Positions 16,814 to 25,643 of a stretch of DNA of 64,000 nt are shown piece after piece. The stretch's first letter is position 1. Every line of letters starts with the position of its first letter. The position numbers were made by a program, and so were the translations under genes. Source of the DNA: PHAA01 sp963665865 (GTDB lineage: Bacteria; Bacillota; Syntrophomonadia; Syntrophomonadales; Syntrophomonadaceae); contig CAXXWF010000001.1 of the NCBI GenBank assembly GCA_963665865.2, positions 1,178,001 to 1,242,000 of the forward strand. The letters run 5' to 3'. The notes under the pieces are model-generated. The model did no database searches. It was not told where the DNA came from and was given only the letters and a program-made list of their open reading frames with translations.

Positions 16814-18160
16814 TTGATCGATGAACGTCGCAGCAAAGAAGATCTTATAAACGAATTGATTCGATTGCGTCTGCGTGTCGAAGAACTGGAAGCACCCCAA
16901 AATAATATGCTGGACTTAGAGCAAAAAGTCGAGGATCATACGATGGAACTGAACAACAGTAATGAGGAATTGCGATTTGACATTGCTGGAGCAATGAGTG
17001 GGATATCCAATGTTCCGCCTTTTGAAGTTGTTGAAATAGGAGGTAAGCGTTGTATTTTGACCAGACCTGCAGACGTCACTACCCCCATGCAGAGGGAAGA
17101 AGCACTGCTACAGTCGGAAGAGAAATTAGCTAAGGCTTTCCATGGAATACCGATTATGATGAACTTGTGTACTGTTGATGAAGGGAAATATCTTGACTGC
17201 AACGAAGCATTATGTTCTTTGACCGGTTTTACTCGCGAAGAACTTATCGGCCACACTAATAAGGAGCTCAACCTTATTGCTGACTATGGGAAGACGATGG
17301 AGCACATCGCCAAACTTTTGAAGGATGGACGGCTTGAGAATGCTGAAGTAGACATTCGCACCAAATCAGGAGATATTATCAATTGTCTTTGTTGGAGTCA
17401 ATTACTTGATTTAAATGGGAAGCTCTGCCACATAACTGGTCATATTGATATTACCCAGCAAAAACGAGTTGAGAAAGAAACTGCTCGCCTTGACCGCTTA
17501 AAACTCATCGGAGAAATGGCGGCCAGTATAGGACATGAAATTAGAAATCCAATGACCTCTGTACGCGGTTTTTTGCAGTTGTTGAATGAAAAGGAGTGCT
17601 ATAGGGAAGATGAGACTTACTTTGCAATCATGATTGAAGAGCTGGATCGGGCTAATCAAATCATTTCAGAATATCTGAATATGGCCAAAGACAAAGTGGT
17701 TTCACTGCAGCCCCGATACCTTGATGCACTAATCAACTCACTTTACCCGATGATTCAGGCTGATGCGAATTATAAAGAGATCCCAGTTATTCTTAAGCTG
17801 GGGAAACCTCCCATGCCCCTAATCGATGAAAAGGAAATCTGCCAGATGATTCTCAATCTGACCCGCAACGGGCTGGAGGCAATGTCAAATGGAGGCATAC
17901 TTACCATTGGTACGGCGACTGAGGGGAACGATATTGTTCTATATGTTCAAGACCAGGGACCAGGGCTGGCCCCAGACGTAGAAGATAAACTCGGGACTCC
18001 TTTCGTCACTACGAAGGATACCGCTACAGGACTGGGCTTGGCTATATGCTATAGCATCGCTGCACGTCACAACGCCAGGATCGGCATTGAGACTGGATCT
18101 GAGGGGACTAAGTTTAAGATATACTTCCCTATGCCTATGGAACAAATTGCGCTCTTTTAA
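16814..18160 (+). CDS. Orphan PAS histidine kinase (KinA-like), copy 2
   Basis: A 448-residue paralogue of the preceding kinase, 118 nt downstream, starting at TTG 16814 behind GAGGAGG. Both begin with the same D-E-x-R-S-K-E-x-L pattern, so the pair arose by tandem duplication. A short coiled coil, a reduced first sensor segment and a PAS domain (about residues 105-225) precede HisKA (SIGHEIRNPMTSVRGF) and the ATPase domain (N-box NLTRNGLEAM; QDQGPGLA; TATGLGLAI). The sensor parts differ more than the kinase core, so the two probably read different signals into one target. No cognate regulator is adjacent, as is usual for sporulation kinases. Confidence 0.9.
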   Translation: MIDERRSKEDLINELIRLRLRVEELEAPQNNMLDLEQKVEDHTMELNNSNEELRFDIAGAMSGISNVPPFEVVEIGGKRCILTRPADVTTPMQREEALLQSEEKLAKAFHGIPIMMNLCTVDEGKYLDCNEALCSLTGFTREELIGHTNKELNLIADYGKTMEHIAKLLKDGRLENAEVDIRTKSGDIINCLCWSQLLDLNGKLCHITGHIDITQQKRVEKETARLDRLKLIGEMAASIGHEIRNPMTSVRGFLQLLNEKECYREDETYFAIMIEELDRANQIISEYLNMAKDKVVSLQPRYLDALINSLYPMIQADANYKEIPVILKLGKPPMPLIDEKEICQMILNLTRNGLEAMSNGGILTIGTATEGNDIVLYVQDQGPGLAPDVEDKLGTPFVTTKDTATGLGLAICYSIAARHNARIGIETGSEGTKFKIYFPMPMEQIALF

Positions 18161-18165
18161 TTAAA

Positions 18166-18188
18166 GGTCTGGTGCCAGGCACCAGACC
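18166..18188. repeat. Palindrome GGTCTGGTGCC-A-GGCACCAGACC
   Basis: A perfect 11-bp inverted repeat around a single A, just after the second kinase gene. The GGTGCC/GGCACC core is often seen in extragenic palindromes. It lacks a T tract. Confidence 0.7.
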
Positions 18189-18201
18189 ATATAAACAAAA
18201 A

Positions 18202-18226
18202 GGCCGGGAGGGATAACCGCCCGGCC
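18202..18226 (-). terminator. GC-rich hairpin with T run on the minus strand
   Basis: GGCCGGG pairs with CCCGGCC across an 11-nt loop. Read on the minus strand it is followed by TTTTTG, the form of a rho-independent terminator. It could stop antisense transcription into the kinase pair. On the plus strand it is a strong hairpin without a T run. Confidence 0.55.
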
Positions 18227-18736
18227 GTTGCATAGGAGAATTACGAAAAAGGGTAGGTAGAATGTATTGTCAATATAGACCTAAATTATTAAAATACTCT
18301 GAGAATATGATTAAAATTAGCTTAAAATAAAAATGAGGTTATCAAACAATGGCTGGGGAACCTTCAATTTTGCCACATTTTTACCACGGATAACCAAAAT
18401 ATTGACTAATTTTAGAGAGGTTCTTCTGGATCTTTCTCTTTGGCGGGTGGCGACTTCCCCCGCTTCACCATTAAATGTCTTGAAAACCTTGATAATAGGC
18501 ATTTTCAGCGATTATAAATTTTTGAAGAGGGCCAAGTATTCATAAGTATCCCGAAGAATCGGGATAGGTACATAAGCATGCGTACCAGAGGCGTACCAAA
18601 TTAGATTTTTATAGTGCAAAACTAAGGGGAATAATCAATCGTAAGGGCCAATATCCTAGACATATATATAGTTTGCCCATCAAACATTTATTGTTTCGCT
18701 ACTAGAAAGCGAAAGACACCTCTATAAACAATGTAT
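18227..18736. other. Gene-poor stretch
   Basis: No credible gene is seen. A 70-codon open frame at 18333-18545 has no ribosome site and no family resemblance. Immediately after it, TATCCCGA (18547-18554) pairs with TCGGGATA (18559-18566), and GGTAC/GTACC repeats follow near 18567-18598. The stretch may be a decayed mobile element. Confidence 0.35.
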
Positions 18737-18767
18737 AATACCGGGATTTATAGGCCCCGGTATTTTT
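18737..18767 (+). terminator. Rho-independent terminator
   Basis: AATACCGGG/CCCGGTATT with a 10-nt loop runs into TTTTTG. No gene precedes it closely, so it may end a short untranslated RNA from the 18.6-18.7 kb region. Confidence 0.75.
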
Positions 18768-18878
18768 GTGTTTATTAGGAAAAGCAGTTGCTCACAATGA
18801 ACTTTAGCACCCGGCTCCGGAGTTTGGGATAAAGTAAATAATTAACATTATTGCTAGGAAAATAAGGAGGCGGTTGCT

Positions 18879-18959
18879 CTGAGGGCCAACTTGCTAGTTA
18901 GGCCTCATCCAATAGATTATGGTCTGAGGTTGAGTGTGAAATTGAATAAGAGATTTTAA
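18879..18959 (+). CDS. 26-codon ORF with AAGGAGG and CTG start (possible leader peptide)
   Basis: AAGGAGG (18864-18870) is placed 8 nt before CTG 18879, which opens a 26-codon frame ending TAA 18959; the in-frame sequence is basic (RANLLVRPHPIDYGLRL). It lies between two terminator-like hairpins. The ribosome site is strong but the start codon is atypical and the peptide is too short to judge. Confidence 0.3.
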   Translation: MRANLLVRPHPIDYGLRLSVKLNKRF

Positions 18960-18971
18960 AAATCCGGTCGA

Positions 18972-19008
18972 GGTTGCTTTACTTCAATCTCAGCCGCTTT
19001 TTTTTATA
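18972..19008 (+). terminator. Terminator-like hairpin with long T tract
   Basis: GAGGTTG pairs with CAATCTC (one G-T wobble) and is followed by AGCCGC and eight T. It ends the small transcription unit containing the 26-codon ORF. Confidence 0.6.
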
Positions 19009-19261
19009 CATAAACATGACGGTATATATATATCATGGATGGGCTAGAATAACCCTCTCGAAAATCATGCCAACAAATTCGGTCGAATATCCTCGAATAC
19101 AGCAGCTATTTGTTGCAATTTAATAGAAGGAAATAGCGGTGTCGCTTCAGAATAGTAATGGTTATGTCAAAATGTGGCAATTAAGGATATAAAACATAAT
19201 AATTTTACAGGAGATTACTCCGTACGAAAACCTATCTTTAGAGGTATGTGAAAATCGTGTC

Positions 19262-19290
19262 TTGACAAGCGGGGGACAGTATTGTCTATA
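19262..19290 (+). promoter_or_regulatory. Sigma-A-type promoter of the RHS gene
   Basis: TTGACA (19262-19267) is followed after 17 nt by TCTATA (19285-19290). The spacer end contains the dyad GACA-GTAT-TGTC, which could be an operator. It lies about 145 nt upstream of the RHS start, with no other gene between. Confidence 0.55.
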
Positions 19291-19433
19291 TTTCACGCTT
19301 TCATAAATAATCCTAAATATATTGATAATTAGCAGGGTTTTAAGGAGCAATAGGATGGGAGTTGAGATATAAACAAGAGCTTCAGTTAGAAAATGAAAGT
19401 GGTTTCTAAAATGATATATTGGGAGGAAAGTTG

Positions 19434-22400
19434 ATGAGGGTCCTTAAGTCTATCATATTCATATTTTTTATATCCATGGCTTTATTCGTACTGGTTAAAC
19501 CAAGTTATGCCGCAACGGTCATAGCTCCAAGTTCTATAAGCACCAATATTACCTGGACCAGCGACAATGTATACGTGGTGCAATCATCAACAACCATTCA
19601 GCCAGGAATAACCCTAACCGTGCAACCGGGAACAGTAGTCAAGTTTCAAAGCAGTTCCTATATGTATATAAAAGGAACGCTGCAAGCATCGGGTACAAGT
19701 GATAACAATATTATTTTTACTTCATATAAGGATGATACATATGGCGGGGACACCAACGGAGATGGAACCTCAACTACACCTGCCAAAGGAGATTGGAACT
19801 ATATTCAATCCTATACAGGAGGCACTATTAACTGCAGTTACAGCAGGATACGTTATGGTGGGAAATATGGTTCGATGGTATATAGCACTGGCGGAGGGTT
19901 AAATATAGGGAACTGTATTATCGAGAAAAGTAATACCAATGGTATTGAAATAAAAGGAACTTCAAATATAAACGGCAATCAATTATGCGAATTCACAACG
20001 ACAGGTATTTATGTTAATAGTGGTTCTCCTACAATCTCTGGAAATAATGTCAGTGGGGGAAATTACGGCATTTATGTAGTAGATGGGTCACCGAATATAG
20101 CTTCAAATAATATAAACAACAGTACCAAAAAATCAGTATACGTGGTGAATGGCTCACCCATCATATCAGACAATATCATAAATGGCGGTGACTTAACCTC
20201 TAATTACGGAATTGTGGTAGAAAACGGTACGGTCCAGATAACCGGCAACAATATTGCCCATTTCCCGAATTACGAAGCAATCCAGCTAGGTAAACTGCTC
20301 GGTACTAATACCGGCGTAAACGGAAGTATTAGCGGCAATACTATGAGTATCTGCAAATATCCACTCGGGTTTGTCGGGGACAAGATCTCCACAATTACAT
20401 TTGAATCAAACAGTTTCTCAGATTGCAGCATTCGGGGTATATACTTGAATGTTGATTTGACTGGGACTCAAAGCATTCCCGCTTACTCCTTGCCCTACGT
20501 AATAAGTAGCTTATTGATAAAAACCGGTACTGATATTTCAATTGCTCCAGGAACCATATTTAAATTAACTACAAATGGTCTGGTTACGATTTTAGGAACA
20601 TTAACAGCAGAAGGTGACGCCTCAAATCCAATTGTCTTTACATCTTTTAAAGACGATTCTTATGGGGGAGATACGAATGATGACGGAACGAGCACCTTGC
20701 CTCAACCGGGGAACTGGAGTTACATTTCCATTTCGAATCCTACCAAGGCCGTCTTTGATCGTGTCATATTCTGTTATGGTGCGTTAGCAATTTATGCGTA
20801 CCAAGATGGTTATGAATTAACAGTAAAAAATTGCGATATCAGTAGAATGAGTTATTATGGAATTAATGTTATCGGGGCAAATGCACTAATTGAAAGCAAT
20901 AAAATTCATGATAACGGTTATGGTATATATTGTGAGAACCTGTCATCTCCAAAGATTATTAACAATGAGATATACAATAATAGTTCAGGAATAAGAATAA
21001 TTGGAAGTTGTTCAGCAGTTATTAATGACAACTACATTCACAACAATGTTAATGGAATCTTCATTATGATGGATTCTACAAGCCTGAATAATTGCCAAAT
21101 AGATCATAACAATATAGTAGACAATACCAGCTACGGCCTGTATACTTGGTTGATAAATAATCCCCCGGTGGTTGTAGCCCAGTATAACTGGTGGGGAGAT
21201 CCTTCGGGACCATACCCTATAGGAAACGGGAATCCAATTAATAGTACAACCAAAATTGATGCAAGTAACCCTTTGCCAAAAATGTACGTTCCTGAAGCTC
21301 CTGAAGACGGGGCCAAGCAATTCTGCCGCCATTACGACCCGGAAAAAAGAAAGTGGTCTCTGGTTTTAGAGCCGGTTGATTCTGGCACTGGAGCCCACGT
21401 GATCGATAAGGGCCTTATTAGTCTAAATGGAACCCGTCCTCTGGACTTCAGCCTTAGTTATAATTCACTTCTATTGGATCAAGGAGCACTAGGCAAGGGT
21501 TGGGGCCACAACTATGAAACCCGTCTGGAGGCTCAGTCAGATGGCAGTCTCAAACTTTGCTGGTCAGCCAACCGTGACAACTTATTCACTACTACTAACC
21601 AGGTGAACTACACATCTGTAGACAGTGCCTGCCGTTTAGACAGCCTGGTGAAAAACTCTGACGGAACATATACATTGACCAGAAAAAACCAGAGCAAATT
21701 TTATTTTGATGCTTCTGGTTGTCTTACTGAAGAGAAAAGTGGAACCGGCCTGGCCTTGCAAATGAGCTACGACAGCAATGGCAAGCTGGAAACTATAACA
21801 GAACCCGTATCCGGAATAAGACTGGATTTAAGTTATAATACCAACGGTCTATTGCAAAGCGCTACAGACAACCTTGCCCGTCAATGGCAGTTTACTTACG
21901 ATGCCAGCAACAATCTGACCGCAATAAGCTATCCAGACGGAACCAGCAGCACTTTTACCTATAATGCTGCTGGTCAGGTTTTAAGCGAGACAGACCCGCA
22001 GGAGAATCTGCTTTTCTCCAATACCTATGATTCTCAGGGCCGCGTAATAAGCCAGGATGATGGCAATAGCAGCAATCAGCTCAGCACTTTAACCTACGAT
22101 GGCACCACCCAGCCCGGTTATCTGATCACCACCATTACCGACCGCAATGGCCTCAGCCGTAAGTATATTCACGACAACAGCTATCAACTTATTAAAGTGA
22201 TCGATGAGCTGGGCAATGAAACCACTATGACTTACGATGAGGATGGCAATCGTACTGGCATTACTGATGCTGCCGGCCATACCACAGCCATGACTTATGA
22301 TGACCGGGGCAACACCTTGACTAGTACTGATGCAGGCGGAAACACCACGACCATGACCTATGACGACCAAAATAATCTGCTGACGGTTCAGAATGCCTTG

Positions 22401-25118
22401 GGTAAAATCATTACCAATACTTACGATGCTAATAACCGGCTGATAACGATTAGCGATCCGGATAACCAGCAGACTACCTTTACCTATAATTCTAATGGCC
22501 TCCTTACTGGAACGACTTCTCCTCGTGGAGGCACCGCTAGTTATACTTATGTGAATGGTTTGCCGCAAACAACGACAGATTCCACCGGCAGAGCTGCGAC
22601 TATGGCTTATGATGCAGCGGGCAGGCTTATCAGTACTACTGATGCGGCAGGAAAGACCACTGCTATCACGTATGATGCGATGAATCGAATCATTACCACC
22701 ACCGATCCTTTAGGAAATATTATAAGTTTCACATATGATGGGAACGGGAAGGTTCTGACCCAAACCGATGCCCGGGGAAATACTACCACCTATACCTATG
22801 ATGGCAACCGCAATTTGTCAAGTATCACTGATGCTTTGGGTAATATTACTTCGTTTGCATACGACGGTGAAGACCGGGTAACCCGGATTACTGATCCTAT
22901 GGGTAATCACACCACTATTACTTACGATGCCAAGGGGCGTAAAACGTCTATAATCGATGCATTAGGCCATACAGTATCGACTCAGTACGATGCTGTAGAT
23001 AATGTTACCGCACAATTTGATGCCTTAAATAATCAGGTGGCAAGCATTACTTATGATCAGCTGAACCGCCCCATAAGCGTCACAGATGCTCTAGGGAATA
23101 CCAGCACCAATACTTACGATGCTCTGGGAAATCTTACCCAGACCACTAATCCATTAAACCAGAGCAGCCAATTTAGCTATGATAATCTTAATCGTCTGAT
23201 CGAAACCGTTGATGCATTAAACGGAGAGGCTGCCCAGGAGTTTGATGCTGATGGCAACCGGACAGCCTTAATTGATACAAATAACAACCGCCAAAACTTC
23301 ACCTTTGATCTGGCGGGACGATTATCTGAGAGCAGCTCAGCAACTGGAACACTGCAATATACCTACAACCAGATCGGCCTCCTAGCCAGCCTGACCAATG
23401 GTCGGGGACAGACCCAATCTCTGCAATATGATGATGCTGGACGGCCTGTATCGCAGACCGATCCGGACGGAAACATAAGCTGCACCTATGACCCCAACGG
23501 TAACCTGCTGACCGTAACCGATTCCAGCGGCACTATTACCAGGCAATATGATGCCTTAAACCGGGTAGTGAGCTACACCGACGCCCGGGGAAATACCATC
23601 GGGTATGATTATGATGCTAATGGCAATCTGACCTGCCTAACTTATCCGGATGATAAAGAGGTTCACTACACCTATGACGATGCCAACCGGCTTACCCAGG
23701 TTCAGGATTGGGCGGGACGAATTACTACATATAATTATGATGCTAACAATCGTTTAACGGAGACAGATCGCCCTGACGGCTCTGTTGAAACAAGGGCGTA
23801 TGATAATGCCGGAAGATTAACTCAGCAGTTGGATAAAGATCAAAGTGATAACATCCTTACCCAGTTTGACTTCACCTACAACGCAGCAGGCAATATTACC
23901 GAGGAGACTAACAATCTGCCTGCAACGCCATTGCCTGATGAAAATGTGAACATGACCTACACCACCGATAACCGCCTGGCTACATACAATGGAACATCAG
24001 TGACCTATGATGCTGATGGTAACCTGACCGGTGGAGTGATTAAAGTACTGTCACCTGACATAAGCATCTCAAGCTATGACTACGATAGTAGAAATCGTTT
24101 GATTGATGATAAAACGGTTGCTAACGCAGTTTACGATGCCTACACCTATGATGCTGAAAACAATAGGATAGCAGTAACCAGCGGGGGCCAGTCGACCCAG
24201 TATGTAATCAACCCTACCGCTCTAAGCCAGGTATTGATGAAAACCGATCCTGATGAAACCGAGACCTATTACGTTTATGGATTAGGACTCATTGGAGAAG
24301 AAACAGGGGGAATCTATAGATCTTATCACTATGACTTGAGAGGCAGCACCGTAGCACTAACGGATATAACCGGAACTGTAACCGACACATTCCAGTATGG
24401 GCCTTATGGAGAAATGCAGAGAGTTTCGGGAGCTACTTCAACTCCATTTCTGTATAATGGAAGGGACGGAGTAATGACTGATGCCAATGGTTTCTACTAC
24501 ATGCGAGCCAGGTATTATAACCCGGATATTATGAGGTTTATTAATAAGGACATAATTTTGGGAACTATATTTAGAACCCAAAGCCTAAACAGAAATATAT
24601 ACTGCTTTGACAATCCAGTAAGCCAAATAGATCCTAGTGGCTTATTAACCATGCAGATCGGTGTAACAGCGGAGTTGGGTTTCGGACCAGGGGTAACTGG
24701 AAACTTAACTATTGCCATTGATGATTATGGGAACTGTATTGGTCTTCTCTCAGGAGGTGGTGGAGGAACTTCGCCCACGGGAGGTGGCGGAGGAACTATA
24801 ACAATATCAAATGCTGATGCTGTTTACGATCTGCCCGGCTGGACTACAGAAGGAGGAGCATCAGTTTTGGTGGCAGGCGTTGATTATATTGAAGGAAGTA
24901 ATTACAAGGGAGCTAACATTAATATCGGGGCAAATATTATTCCAGCTCAACTACATGCGTATAGAACATATAGCACAGAGCTATGGGTTCCTAATTTTTT
25001 AAAATCGTGGGCTAAAAAGCAGATACCTATTGAAATGGAAAAAATTAATGAGAGACTGGATGAATCAACAAAACGATGTATAAATAATCAGCTTGGGGAA
25101 GACGTATTTGATAATTAA
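19434..25118 (+). CDS. Giant beta-helix/RHS-repeat surface protein with variable C-terminal tip (predicted polymorphic toxin)
   Basis: 1,894 residues; ATG 19434 lies 7 nt after GGGAGG. Residues 1-26 are a signal peptide. Residues about 30-610 form two right-handed beta-helix blocks of NosD/pectate-lyase type (repeated IxxNxI turns, each block with a DTNGDGTST or DTNDDGTST loop). Residues about 620-710 form a DUF6531-like junction (GLISLNGTRPLDFSLSYNS). About 30 YD/RHS repeats (T-YD-x-x-GN/NRL) follow to about 1,620, then the RHS core (YHYDLRGSTVALTD, YMRARYYNPDIMRFINKD, NIYCFDNPVSQIDPSG). The last about 155 residues are unrelated: Gly-rich (GGGGGT twice), then a short charged helix. In known RHS proteins this tip is a toxin held in the RHS shell. 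No catalytic motif is visible. Confidence 0.9.
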   Translation: MRVLKSIIFIFFISMALFVLVKPSYAATVIAPSSISTNITWTSDNVYVVQSSTTIQPGITLTVQPGTVVKFQSSSYMYIKGTLQASGTSDNNIIFTSYKDDTYGGDTNGDGTSTTPAKGDWNYIQSYTGGTINCSYSRIRYGGKYGSMVYSTGGGLNIGNCIIEKSNTNGIEIKGTSNINGNQLCEFTTTGIYVNSGSPTISGNNVSGGNYGIYVVDGSPNIASNNINNSTKKSVYVVNGSPIISDNIINGGDLTSNYGIVVENGTVQITGNNIAHFPNYEAIQLGKLLGTNTGVNGSISGNTMSICKYPLGFVGDKISTITFESNSFSDCSIRGIYLNVDLTGTQSIPAYSLPYVISSLLIKTGTDISIAPGTIFKLTTNGLVTILGTLTAEGDASNPIVFTSFKDDSYGGDTNDDGTSTLPQPGNWSYISISNPTKAVFDRVIFCYGALAIYAYQDGYELTVKNCDISRMSYYGINVIGANALIESNKIHDNGYGIYCENLSSPKIINNEIYNNSSGIRIIGSCSAVINDNYIHNNVNGIFIMMDSTSLNNCQIDHNNIVDNTSYGLYTWLINNPPVVVAQYNWWGDPSGPYPIGNGNPINSTTKIDASNPLPKMYVPEAPEDGAKQFCRHYDPEKRKWSLVLEPVDSGTGAHVIDKGLISLNGTRPLDFSLSYNSLLLDQGALGKGWGHNYETRLEAQSDGSLKLCWSANRDNLFTTTNQVNYTSVDSACRLDSLVKNSDGTYTLTRKNQSKFYFDASGCLTEEKSGTGLALQMSYDSNGKLETITEPVSGIRLDLSYNTNGLLQSATDNLARQWQFTYDASNNLTAISYPDGTSSTFTYNAAGQVLSETDPQENLLFSNTYDSQGRVISQDDGNSSNQLSTLTYDGTTQPGYLITTITDRNGLSRKYIHDNSYQLIKVIDELGNETTMTYDEDGNRTGITDAAGHTTAMTYDDRGNTLTSTDAGGNTTTMTYDDQNNLLTVQNALGKIITNTYDANNRLITISDPDNQQTTFTYNSNGLLTGTTSPRGGTASYTYVNGLPQTTTDSTGRAATMAYDAAGRLISTTDAAGKTTAITYDAMNRIITTTDPLGNIISFTYDGNGKVLTQTDARGNTTTYTYDGNRNLSSITDALGNITSFAYDGEDRVTRITDPMGNHTTITYDAKGRKTSIIDALGHTVSTQYDAVDNVTAQFDALNNQVASITYDQLNRPISVTDALGNTSTNTYDALGNLTQTTNPLNQSSQFSYDNLNRLIETVDALNGEAAQEFDADGNRTALIDTNNNRQNFTFDLAGRLSESSSATGTLQYTYNQIGLLASLTNGRGQTQSLQYDDAGRPVSQTDPDGNISCTYDPNGNLLTVTDSSGTITRQYDALNRVVSYTDARGNTIGYDYDANGNLTCLTYPDDKEVHYTYDDANRLTQVQDWAGRITTYNYDANNRLTETDRPDGSVETRAYDNAGRLTQQLDKDQSDNILTQFDFTYNAAGNITEETNNLPATPLPDENVNMTYTTDNRLATYNGTSVTYDADGNLTGGVIKVLSPDISISSYDYDSRNRLIDDKTVANAVYDAYTYDAENNRIAVTSGGQSTQYVINPTALSQVLMKTDPDETETYYVYGLGLIGEETGGIYRSYHYDLRGSTVALTDITGTVTDTFQYGPYGEMQRVSGATSTPFLYNGRDGVMTDANGFYYMRARYYNPDIMRFINKDIILGTIFRTQSLNRNIYCFDNPVSQIDPSGLLTMQIGVTAELGFGPGVTGNLTIAIDDYGNCIGLLSGGGGGTSPTGGGGGTITISNADAVYDLPGWTTEGGASVLVAGVDYIEGSNYKGANINIGANIIPAQLHAYRTYSTELWVPNFLKSWAKKQIPIEMEKINERLDESTKRCINNQLGEDVFDN

Positions 25119-25151
25119 GGGGGCTTTTTACAAAATGATGGAGGTTAAAAA

Positions 25152-25502
25152 ATGATTTTATTTTATTATATTGTGTTAATTCTAATTCTTTTTCTATTCG
25201 GGTTAATAATTATATTTTATATAGCTTTATTCTACAAATATTTGAAAAAAGAATATCCTTGCGTTGATAAATGGTTGTCAAATACTAATTATTTAGGATT
25301 TAAATGGTATGGCCTACAATCCTTACTAATATTTAATGAGGAGAGAGTTTTGGAAAAGTTATCTTCAATTGAAGAAGCTTCAATCTTTGTTGAGGATGAT
25401 AGGTTCAAGAAAGCCAGCCTTTTATTAAAGATGTATTATATCAGCATTATTGTAATCTTTATTCTATTACCGATTGCTATAGTTTTAATTCAAACAATTT
25501 AA
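25152..25502 (+). CDS. Small two-TM protein, candidate immunity protein for the RHS tip
   Basis: 116 residues, starting 33 nt after the RHS stop with AGGAGG-like GGAGGTTAAAAA before ATG 25152. Two long membrane helices (about residues 3-30 and 92-114) flank a 60-residue charged cytoplasmic or outer loop. The gene is clearly more AT-rich than the RHS core, as is common for toxin tips and immunity genes acquired together. In RHS loci the gene right after the tip usually encodes immunity; a membrane immunity protein would fit a toxin acting on the membrane. There is no sequence family match that I recognise. Confidence 0.6.
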   Translation: MILFYYIVLILILFLFGLIIIFYIALFYKYLKKEYPCVDKWLSNTNYLGFKWYGLQSLLIFNEERVLEKLSSIEEASIFVEDDRFKKASLLLKMYYISIIVIFILLPIAIVLIQTI

Positions 25503-25643
25503 TATACATGTTGAAAATAAACCTAAGTAGCCCACCTATTAAACAAATGTATTGAAGATCCGTAATAAAAATTAACGTGCTTAATAAAGGTGGGCACAGG
25601 GACGGAATTCCAAAAAAATTAGACTGCGGAAGGAGAAGGGAAA

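Noticed and set aside
18333..18545. 70-codon plus-strand frame, and the overlapping minus-strand frame, in the gene-poor region
   Set aside because: No ribosome site, no recognised domain, and composition like surrounding intergenic DNA; possible IS scar but not provable.
22089..22789. Long minus-strand frames inside the RHS gene
   Set aside because: They mirror the repetitive YD codons of the RHS gene and have low-complexity Ile/Val/Ser-rich sequence.
22200..24200. Possible CRISPR-like or satellite array
   Set aside because: The regular spacing is the YD codon repeat of the RHS protein; units are degenerate at DNA level and lie in one open frame. No CRISPR array was seen anywhere in the window.
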